A stretch of DNA of 64,000 bases from contig JAVTVX010000009.1 in assembly GCA_033439265.1 (NCBI GenBank), positions 5,011,609-5,075,608 on the forward strand, in the 5' to 3' direction. The notes beneath the pieces are model-generated. The model made no database searches. It was not told the origin of the DNA and saw nothing but the letters and a program-made list of their open reading frames with translations. Each line of letters starts with the position of its first letter. The first letter of the stretch is position 1. The stretch comes from Dillenia suffruticosa. Its lineage: Eukaryota; Streptophyta; Magnoliopsida; Dilleniales; Dilleniaceae. The position numbers and the translations under genes are program-made. Positions 33,591 through 43,700 of this stretch are shown piece by piece.

Positions 33591-34820
33591 TACCTTGAGG
33601 TTGATGGCATGCCCTCGAACTCTTTGCTGGAGATCAATTTTCACCTATTTTTTTATGCTTAGAATGCTCTTCCAAATGATTAGTTGTGACTAAGAGCCTT
33701 TTCAAATAGTTATTCAAGGAACTATCTATGGGCAATCAGTTTGGTGGTAAGTCAGTTTAGTGATAACAGTGTTAAATTTGTTAATTCAATTTCGGATTTA
33801 AAATTTAGAAATGAAAAAAACTATATTGAAAGAGTTTTTCCCTAAAATAGGCACAACAAGCACTTGAAATGACTTAGTATGACTCTAAATACTGATCGAT
33901 ATAATACCACAATGAAAAATAGTTACTCAAAGCACTTTGTGATCATTTAAATATTCGATGGCCGTTATCTAATACTATAATATCTGCCCACACTTTTTGT
34001 TGAGCTGTATGTTCACCTAAACCCCATTGCAAATCCACACTTATTGTATAAAAACAAGTGTCCAAGAGCTGTTCAGGACATTTTTCTGGTGCCTACTTCA
34101 AGTTACATTTCTATCATTTTTTTTACTAATATTTGTTAAAGGGTCATTGATATAATCTCAAGAACTGCATTAAAGATTTGGTTTAAACTGATCCTTGCAT
34201 CTGTTGGTGAGTTTCCATCCATTGTTTTCATGCAAGCAATCTTCTTCATGCATCCTTGTAGCTGGCTCACGGAAGTGATGAAGCCGTTCCTATTCGAAAC
34301 CTGCAGCTTTTCGCTGGTTCAGGGTTCGATTGGATTGTGAACTTTACCCTTAACTGTCATTCGTAAGGAAGCCGGGCTCACCTTGGTCAGATGCGGGTTC
34401 AAGGGTTTGGATGAGGCGCACTCTTATTCAGTTGCGGGTCGAATGACCCTGTGGCCAATCCTGTGGCCAAGTCTAGAGAGGGTTGCTAAATAACGTTTGG
34501 TCAATAAATTTAGGGGATCTTACTTAAATCTCACCTTAATTAGATAATTTTTTTAATTTAAAATCATTTATACATAACAATAATTTAAGTTAAAAAATTT
34601 AATTTTTACTCGTAAAATTTTATTTTATTTATTTTTATAAAAATCATTATAATAAAAATTTATCATTAGTAAAGTAAAATAAAGTAAAAATAAATTGAAT
34701 CAAATTGAGATTTGAGATTTTCTAAACAAGATTGAAGCTTCAAACTCAACCTTAAAATTTTAGAGGATGCTGCCTTTAGTGGCAATCTGAATACCACATC
34801 TCAGGGTGTTTGGAAACATT
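33590..34820 (+). repeat. Segmental duplication, copy B
   Basis: Counterpart of 29710-31350 in the same orientation, about 3.7 kb away. Matching blocks begin TGATGGCATGCCCTCGAACT (33602) and end GTGTTTGGAAACATTTTTA (about 34820). It is diverged from copy A by substitutions and indels. Confidence 0.65.
33750..33920 (+). mobile_element. SINE
   Basis: Family body: GGATTTAAAATTTAGAAATG, ATATTGAAAGAGTTTTTCCC and CTCTAAATACTGATCG, ending near an ATACCACAATGAAAAA tail. It occupies a place in copy B similar to the SINE at 30000-30170 in copy A. Confidence 0.6.
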
Positions 34821-34829
34821 TTTATTGTA

Positions 34830-34930
34830 TTTATAAGAAGAGTCGATTTCTAAATTGGATTCAGATATATTTGAATAGAATTAATCAAGTTTTCCGATAT
34901 CGGTGATCAAAGTAACAGAAAAAAAAAGTT
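34830..34930 (+). mobile_element. SINE 3' fragment
   Basis: Only the last ~100 bases of the family are present: GAATAGAATTAATCAAG, CCGATATCGGTGATC and an A run. Confidence 0.5.
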
Positions 34931-35345
34931 CAACTTTAATAAAGATAAAAGGCATGTTGCGCGCCAAAAGTGTTCTTCGTTTTTTCTTTAGGAGTATCCG
35001 AACACCCTATGCCACCCAGAGATGTTTTCCACATTTTTGTTGGGTCAAAACATTCTATGATTCCTTATTGCAGTTAACCTATAGTTAACAATGACCTAAA
35101 CTTCAACCCCCCAAAACTTCAACCCTAAACTGCCCAACCATTTCTATTATTGCAGTTTGTCCCTAGCTAATATTTTGTTAAAGTCGTTAGTTTGTTGGGT
35201 ACCTTGTTGCAGTAGCCGTTGCTTTTGAAAGCTCACAACTTGCCTCTACTCTGTTACGTAGGGTTAGGGATGGAAGAAAGATTAAGGTAACTCCTGTAGC
35301 CAAATGGGCTCGCCTTCACCAACAACAATTGCTTCAATTTCCACA

Positions 35346-35383
<38 letters not shown>

Positions 35384-36600
35384 TTGAAGTTTGCACTAAA
35401 CATCCTAACCCAAAATAGGGTTATGGACAGGAGCTCCTCTCATTAATGTAAAATCTACACACTCGTATATAGCATTTATGAAAAGCTAAAGAAATCTGTA
35501 GAGATCGATGTCCATTTGGTAGGTTTTTTTTTTTTACTTCTCTTCTCTTTTTAAGGAGAAACCCTGTAAAACAATTTTTTTAGAAACTTTTAAAAAATAA
35601 AGGATCTTTTTTTTAATGAAGAAAAAAATATTGTTTCTCCTTTTAAAAATATGTCAACTTTTTAGGAAATCTGTTTTCTCTTATTTCATTTATATATTCA
35701 TTTGAAAGATATGAAATTTTAAATATATTTATATCATAAATTTATTTACCTTTATATTCTCTCTTTCTTTTTAACTTTAATTTTTAATTTTTAATTTTTA
35801 ATTTTTAATTTTTAATTTTATTTTAAAAATTATGAAATCAGTTTATTTATAAAAATAAAAATATCAAATAACTTTTAACTTAATTTCAAAAGTTATTAAT
35901 TTTTATTTCTCTTTATAAGAAGAAAAAAAGTTAAGAAAAAACCATATCAAACAAGTACTAAAAGAGAAACATATTGACTTTTCATCTTATGGATACACTA
36001 AATTTGTTGAAAGAACTGGTTTGGTGATTCTCTCTCTTTTCCTTTTTTTTTTTTTGTATTCCATGGTATTAAAAGAATTTTAAATTAAAAAATATTATAA
36101 ATTTAACATGTAAAAATTGAAGCATTTTTCAATAACTAAGTTTTTTATTTTCTTTTTTCCTAATTTTTTTATGAATTTGATTAACCCTAATGAGAACTTT
36201 AAGGGTTTGAGCACTATAATTGCTCAAAATGCATAATTTTTTGACAATTGAAAATGGTAAATGAGTTTCTTGTTCCATGCTTGAAAGATACATGGTAATT
36301 GAAATTTCTACAAATTAAGATAAAGAAATTGAGAGGGTGAGAGAGCATTTCTTATGCAGAGAAATCTTTTATTACTGACGATTTTTCGTTTTCGAAATAT
36401 TTTAATACGTAAATTAATTAATATTTATAAAAAATATTTATATTTTTATATTTACATATTGTTTATATTTAATGAATTATTTATTTATTTAATTATAATT
36501 ATAATTTTTTATATTATTTATTTTATAATTAATAATTATATATTTAATTATTTTAAATTTTGATTATAAAATGTTGTTGTTCTATTATTTTTATAAAATA
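34931..36600. other. Gene-free region before the ALP1-like gene
   Basis: CT repeat at 35349-35380, long T- and A-rich stretches, a short TTTTTAA array near 35780-35820 and an AT-rich repeat at about 36390-36640. No gene is supported. Confidence 0.55.
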
Positions 36601-36640
36601 ATTTTTATTTTTTTTATATTTATGTATTTTTTTTTTGTTT
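36390..36640 (+). repeat. AT-rich repeat, third copy
   Basis: Direct-orientation relative of the AT-rich block at 5150-5440, with the same succession of phrases (AAATTAATTAATATTTATAA; TTTAATGAATTATTTATTTA). Low complexity makes the relation tentative. Confidence 0.45.
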
Positions 36641-37139
36641 GCCCGTCTTTTTCCGCCGTGTTCGGTATCTTTTCGTTTTCCCCCAAGGAAAAGGAAGAAA
36701 GAAGTTCGATTATTGGTTTTCAGTTTCTTCCTTTGAGGTTTTGGAAAACAGAAGTGGAGAACCAAACTCTTCCATTCATCAAACACTTGATGCTCTTTCC
36801 TGCCTAATTCTCAAAGTTGCCTCTTCCTCTCCTCTCAAAAATCGCTTCACAGGTTTCTCTCTCTCTCTCTCTCTCATATGCATTGTCCACAAAGCCTGGG
36901 TTTCTTTTCCAAGCGATTCTGAGTGTGTTGTCTGATGCAATTTTCTGAATATAGAATCTTTCTATTAAGAACAGAAATGTAATTAATTAGGGTAAGTAAT
37001 TACGGGAGAGTAACGGAATTTTGAAGTTCTTCGAGTTTTCTGCGAAGACCTTGATCTGAATTTTGTTAATTAGGTTATAATTTGTGACTTTTTCTTATTT
37101 TCACTTCAATTTTCACAATCCTTTATTTTATGTTGAATT

Positions 37140-38240
37140 TGTATGTTGTATATGTTCCAAAATTGTTTCCTGATGGGTCTCCTTCGAATTGACCTCGTAC
37201 CCTTTGCTTTTCTTGGACCAATTTCCATGATTAGGTTTGGTAGCGATGGTTATGCTTTCATTTGCTTCATGTATTCTTCAAATTTTGTGGTGCGGATTTT
37301 TGTCAATCGTTGTAAATGGGTTCTGTCCGATTGTTTGTCAATTCCAATCTCTGAAGTACGAAGTACAATGTTTAGTTTTAGTATCATTCAAACCAACCTT
37401 TTTAGATTATTGTTCTGATTTTTGTAATTGGATTTGGATTATATAGTTGCTATGTAGTGATTGTTATGGTTTCATTTGGTTGATGCGTTCTCCTAATTTG
37501 TTGTCCCGATTTTTTTTTAGTGGTTGTCAATGGTTCTGCCAGCTTTTTCTTACTTCCAATATCTGAAGTACAAAGTACAATCTTTAGTCTCATTCAAAAC
37601 CTAGTGCCTTAGATTGATGTTCTAATTTTTGTAATTGGTCATGTTCTGTTGTATTTGGATTATATAGTGGCTAAGTAGTTAATATGTGTGCTAGGAGTTT
37701 GAAGTCATGGAACAAAGAATGATGAAAATAATTGTCATAATGGTGGTGATGCATATGCAAATGCTGGATATGATGGCCATGTTTATATTGGATTTGTTCA
37801 AGATTGTTTCGTTATGGGTCTCCTAAGTAGGGAAAGAAGAAGAAGATGAAAAAAAATCCCACCTTGGATGGAACCCCTCTGCCTTCAACTAATGACCTCA
37901 TACTCATTGCTCTTCTTGGACCAATTTCCATGATTTAGGTTTGTGGAGAAATGGTTATGGTTTCATTTGGTCGATGCATTCTTGTGCAGATTTTTTGTTT
38001 GTGGTTGTAAATGGTTCTGTCCTATTGTTTCTCGATTCCAATCTCTGAAGTACTAAGTACAATGTTTATATTGATTAAACCTAGTTGTAAATAGGCATTC
38101 TGTTGGATTTGGATTATACAGTGGCCAAATAGGTATATGTGTGCTAGGATTTTGAAGTCATGGATCGAAGAAGGATGAAAATACTTATTATAATGGTGAT
38201 GAGGTATATCCAAATGCCCAACATGTTGGCTATGTTTTGT
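37140..38240 (+). repeat. Tandem repeat array upstream of and across the ALP1-like start
   Basis: Units recur at about 37170-37440, 37440-37790 and 37840-38240. Markers are CTTGGACCAATTTCCATGAT (37213 and 37916), ATGGTTATGSTTTCATTTG, TCCAATMTCTGAAGTAC (three times) and TTGAAGTCATGGAWCRAAG (37701 and 38152). The last two units end in closely similar ATG-containing segments. The second of these is the real start of the gene. Confidence 0.85.
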
Positions 38241-39558
38241 ATGGTTATTCACGCCTTTGCCGCAAGGCGTGATCACAGGTGCATTTTACAGGTGAAGTCT
38301 GCTAGGAAGCGTTTTGTGAAGTCCGAAAGTCTTAACAGAATCATATATGAAAGTGATGAAGAATGTGTGGCGCAACTTTGTATGGATAGGCATACATTTG
38401 CAATATTATGCACATTGCTTCGCTCTATGGGTCGGTTAAAGGACACTAGAAAGATCAGTGTGGAACAACAAGCAGCAATGTTCCTGCAGATTCTTGCACA
38501 CAATGTGAAAAATCGAGAGATTAGGATGCAGAACAGTTGGTCTCAGGAGACGATCAGCAGGCATTTCAATGCTGTTCTGGTTGCAGTCTTACGACTGCAT
38601 GGTATTCTATTCAGAAAACCTGAGGCAGCCTCTGCGAATTCAATGGATGCTCCATGGAAATGGTTTAAGGTACGCCGTCATGAATTAGACTGATGATTTT
38701 AGTCTCATGCCCTTTATTTGAATAAATAAGTTCTTAACCCTTAAGATTCCAGGGCTGTCTAGGAGCATTAGGTTGTGGCCACCTCAAGGTTAACGTGCCA
38801 CAAATTGACAAGCCCAGATATCGAACGGCAAAGAATGAGATTGCAACGAGTGTGTTGGGTGTTTGTTCACAAGAGATGCAGTTTATATACGTCTTAACGG
38901 GTTGGGAGGGCTCAGCTTCTGATTCTGAAGTACTTCAAGATGCACTGCACAGGAAGAATGGCTTGAGTATCCCTTATGGTAACCTTCATGCAGAGTAATA
39001 GTCTTTTCTACTATGCTAGGTATTCAAGATTCAGTACCTGAAATATCCATTGTTCTTTTTAGTCTTTTGACCTCAAATATTATTTATGACTTTTACATAG
39101 GCTATTATTACCTTGCCGATGCAAAACATGAAAATGGTGAGGGAATTCTCACTCCTTTTCCAGGAAAAAGGAATCATCCTGATTTATGGAGAGAGGGGTG
39201 GACACCAGTGGACCATGAAGAACTTTTCAACATAAAGCATTCAGAAGCAAGTAGTGTTGTAGATAAGTGCTTTGAAATGGTTAGACGTCGTTGGGCAATT
39301 CTGAGAAGTCCATCCTTCTTCACACTGAAAATACAGTGTCGGATCATTATGGCGTGCTGTATACTTCATAATCTCATAAGAATGGAGATGCCTATAGATC
39401 CTATTGAACAAGAAATCAGTTCAGAAATGACAACTCCTACTGATGCATGTGGTGATCCAATCCCAGTCAATGAGGAAGATGATCAATGGAGCACATGGAG
39501 AACAAATTTGGCACTGCAGATGTATAACAACTGGATAGAAAATAAGTATCAAGAGTGA
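38160..39558 (+). CDS. Harbinger-transposase-derived ALP1-like protein
   Basis: Three coding exons: 38160-38669, 38753-38978, 39101-39558 (GT-AG introns), giving 397 residues, typical of ALP1-like proteins. The N-terminal half has the PIF/Harbinger helical region (MDRHTFAILCTLLRSMGRLK; KISVEQQAAMFLQILAHNVK; SQETISRHFNAVLVAVLRLH). The nuclease-like half has VLGVCSQEMQFIYVLTGWEG, SASDSEVL, YYYLADAKHENGEGILTPF, and MVRRRWAIL. Where transposases have ALDGTH, this protein has ALGCGH, so the first catalytic Asp is gone. The Glu usual in the IERxFGxLKxRW motif is Asp (VVDKCFEMVRRRW). Family knowledge: Arabidopsis ALP1 is a domesticated, catalytically dead relative that binds Polycomb complex PRC2. 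The reading frame is intact while catalytic residues are altered, which suggests domestication, but a decaying transposon gene cannot be excluded. A CT-rich segment at about 36850-36880 after TTCACAG could mark a 5'-UTR exon end. The first codons lie in a tandem repeat. Confidence 0.85.
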
Positions 39559-40712
39559 AGCAACAATAAGGTGATTGTATTCATTTGCTCTGAATTTGTC
39601 TTCCATTTCTCTATTTTGATTTGAAGTGTGAGACTTTGCATATCTCTTCAACAGCCAAACTTAGCACCTTAGGGAAGTCTTTGGACATTTGAGTTTTGAA
39701 TCTAACCCAACTCGATGATTCTGTAGTGAGATTGAATGAAAATTGGCATGAACAAGAGTTTTGACTCAAATGGTCACGTGGATGACTCGAAGTCCATTCG
39801 TGTGATAAAGGGGTTCAAGTCTTGCCCCCTCCTTGTTATCAACCCCCTCCCCATGAAAAAAAAATGACAATCGACAAGATGGATCTGTATCGAATTTGAA
39901 ACATAGGGGCCTGCATCTGTAGATTTTTTTGGGGGGGGGGGAATATGGAAAATTACTGTTTTGTTTACACTTTTGTGCATGTTATAAGTGATAATACTAT
40001 ATCTTGGGATAACTGCATTTGCTTATTTACCCGTAAAGTAGACATGATAGATAAATTCTTGTTAGTTGAAGCCATAAAAGTATTATTGCTTGCCTTGTTT
40101 TCATGGAAATATACACATATATATACACGCAAGTATACATAACAAACAGAATTCAACTTCAAAAATTCAGTTTTGTCAAATGAACCTCTTGTATTTGCTG
40201 CCCAGCAGACTACAGGGCTAAACATAGGCATAAGAGTGGTTTAACAGGGAAAATAGTTGTACCATTGAGGAAGCAATAGAAGTAGCAATGGTGGTCATCC
40301 CTGCGATCCTACGACCCTTTCACTCTGGGGGGAGAGAGGGAGAGAGAGGGGGGAGGAGAGATCTTAACTGGTGGCAGGTCCTGCAGTCACCGTATAACCT
40401 GTTTGATGCGTATAGCTTAAAATTCAAATATGAAAAAACAACTAAAGGTCTGTCCTGGTATCCTATGCGAAGAAAAAGTTCTCTGTATAACTAATGCGAC
40501 CATAATTAACCAAATTATAACTACTAGTGCGTTGATGATCCAAACCAAATACTAGGGCATAAAATAGAAAGACATACAACATTTTTAAAACATTAAGTTG
40601 GCACCAGTTAATGGAGAGAATGATGTGCATTTGTTGGAATAATTTTTCACACTTTGGTTGACAAAAGAATACTGTGTCTTTGAGGCCAGAACACAAACTT
40701 GGGAATCACCTT
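39559..40712. other. Convergent intergenic region between ALP1-like and RBOH genes
   Basis: The two genes point toward each other, so this holds both 3' UTRs plus a tRNA-derived SINE-like element at 39755-39935 and a purine-rich stretch at about 40325-40360. No additional gene is visible. Confidence 0.6.
39755..39935 (+). mobile_element. tRNA-derived SINE, different subfamily
   Basis: A-box-like CTCAAATGGTCACGTGGATG and a strong B-box-like GGGGTTCAAGTCTTGCCCC, about 37 bases apart. The end is T/G-rich rather than poly(A), so the boundaries are uncertain. Its body does not match the common SINE family in this window. Confidence 0.5.
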
Positions 40713-43700
40713 CTAATAGTTTTCTTTGTGGAATACTAATCTACTTGCGCTTTTGGTTGAAAATTTGGTGCACAACCTCTGCAATTCTCTTGCCAAAACT
40801 TGTGGGCCGCAATAGAAAACACCTGCAATTTGCAAAGCAAACCCCACATTTTTGAGTTAGCAGCACCTTGTCTACATATATATATTTGCCGAGCAGTATT
40901 CTATCCAAACTGTGACCATATTAAAATTTCCCATCATTTACCCATGTTTGGTCCAGCGGAAAAATCAAGGAAAAAGGAAAAGAAATTAACCACTTGTGAT
41001 GGTTAAGAAGAAATTTCTTAACATTTCTCTTGCTTCATTGTCTTGTTTTCCTCTCGCTCTGGTTCTTTCCTTTCTCTTCCATACCATGGAACCAAACAGA
41101 GTCTTTGGAGGGGGGGTTTAATAAAATTCAATGTGACAGCATTCTCGTTGGTCTTCACCATACTTGATTTCTTGTTACTATAAACCGAAATACATTGAAT
41201 TTTCTTCTGTTCAAGGTTTCACTACTTAAAAAATGTAATGTGGGTGGCTTTGCCTCTTACCAATATGTGCACCTTGGTGTCTTGAAATCAAGTTTGAAAA
41301 AATCTCAAACCAATTTGGTCGACCAAAATGTGTGTATACCTGCAAATCAAAATCCAAACCCAACCGCAGAAGATATATTACCAGAATGCTTTTAAGCAAT
41401 GTCTACTGATCAAACTGTCAAATTTGGAGAACACAATCGATGGACTTACAGGAGTCTGGGAAACAATGTCAATGCCCTTCTTGGCATGTTGAAAAGCCTG
41501 AATAGCGCTTATCAATGCTGATCGTGCATCTCCCTTTGGATATACACTGGTTAAGAAGTTGTGCATCTCTACCACATCCTTTTTTTAAACAGAAAAATAC
41601 AAAAAGTAAAAGGTTATCAAATGGTTTTTAAGATTGAAAACATTGAACAAGTATGAAAAATCAGGAAAATTAGAGGACCACAAGGAGCTACCCATCTTTG
41701 ATTTTTCTCCGATATGTCCTTCATCACTTCTCTGAACCAAGTAAAGGAGCCTTGCTCTCTTGTAACCCAATAGAGATAGGCTTTGCATGGAGTCTTTGTA
41801 TTGTAAGGTTCTTCTTCATTCAGCTACACAAAGTCAAGAAAAGTTTTTAAAGATCATACTTCTAAAGCAGAAAGTAAAGAAATATATAACGAAAATGTTT
41901 TACATGATTGAAATTTGGATTTTGAAGACCATCCACAATATCTTTGAGAATGCTAATGAACGGTGTAGCTCCTATGCCAAGGCCTATTAGCATAATGACA
42001 TCATATTTGATATAATCTTGAGAAGCTGCACCATATGGTCCATCGACATTTATATGTGGATAATTGTTATTCCTTGATAATATTGCCTGTCAACCACAAG
42101 TGCATTCTTTAGGTAAAAGAAGGGTGAAACAATATGATATGCCTTATATCTCTGAAGTATTCCCTTAAAATCTGAATTTTTATCCTGCCTCTTGGAATAG
42201 ATTATAGATTTCATAACTCCAATCTCCAAGGCTTCTAATATGTAGACTAAGATGGTCGTCTTGTGGTGCTGAGGTAAGAGAGAACGGGTGCCTGAAAAAT
42301 AATTAAGCGAGTGGAAATTCAAGAGGTGAACCTCAAGGGCACACAAAAACATATAATCCAATTATGAAAATCTTAATGCCAAAGAATTACCATTCAAGGG
42401 GTGAAACTTGAGGGCATTGGATGTAGACATACATTCCACTGGAGTACGAAAAACCTTCTGGCTTGCACAACTTCAAGGATAAAACTTTCCCAGGATATAC
42501 TTTTGCCTGTAAAATGTTTCCAAATAAGTTTAAATAGAAAGAAATTTACAAAACTTTCCCAAATTATGAATTATTACATCTCCAATATATGTTTATTACC
42601 TCAAGAATTCCTACCCTCGAATCAATTGATCTTAAGGCTCGGAAGATACGTTCCCAAAGGTAGAGCATAACCGGAATGGCAATGTACATCCATGTCTACA
42701 TAATCATCCCAAGATAGGGTATAAGCCCTACATTAGGTGTATAAATTTTAAATTTGTGCACATAGCTACTAGCTATAGCCTAGACATAAGCTTGAGTGAA
42801 CTTCCTATTAATTAAGGGATGTTAGTCTTATAGAACTTACAGTCTTTTCCATAACTTCGCTTGTTAAGAAGAGAAACATCGAGTGAACAATAAGGAGAGC
42901 ATAGACAAGTATGAACAAGTGGTGTGTATACCAAAAGGTATTATATCCAGTGACATTTCTTATGGACCTTGGTAGTGAAGGAGATTGCCTGCGTGGCAAA
43001 TGGGTTGCCAAAGAAAATGCAATTGCCATTAATATAACCATGGCAATGCCTGATAACACCTCTGTTGTTGCCAGTATTTGACCATATGATGGTTGATGGT
43101 TCCCAAATCGGGAAGCAATGGTCTGTCCAAATACCAAGTGATCGCAGTAGCTAATCCTTGGAAAGTCACAGGCAAGGTGAGTCCCTCCATGTAGGATTAC
43201 GCCCACCACTATCCCACCTGCAATCAGCTACACTACTGGAATTAGGTAAGCAATCAACTCAAAGGTGAAAATATTTGGTTTAAGATAATACAATGGAGGG
43301 GTAAATGTTATGAGGATAACATTATGTGCATCACATGGACTTCTATATCATTTGTGTTTATATAGGAGACAGACAGATCACATTTTATCTCTACAGGATT
43401 AAATCTAACCTGGCTCTTGTTTTCAACATTAACATGACCTCCAGCGTCGTAGCTAGCATAAGCAACCATGCATATTGATATATTGGAAAATTCTATTTGT
43501 CACTATGGCTACAAATATCTGCATTGAGATGAGCTAAGCCAAGTTGAGATGTCTAAAAAGAATATTCCAATTTGTGTCCTTCACATAACTGAATAAGCTA
43601 AAAGTTGAGCTCTACACGACTCGGCTCATATTGACAAGGCTGAACCCTATTCCAGCTCAGTTCATTTAATACATAAGGCTAAATACATGCTCGAGCAAAC

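Noticed and set aside
36354-36563. 69-residue hydrophobic ORF
   Set aside because: A translation of AT-rich repeat sequence (Ile, Tyr, Phe, Asn only).
37140-38159. Tandem repeats as a CRISPR-like or satellite array
   Set aside because: Units are long, diverged and few, and the context is a plant nuclear gene promoter, so it is a local tandem duplication.
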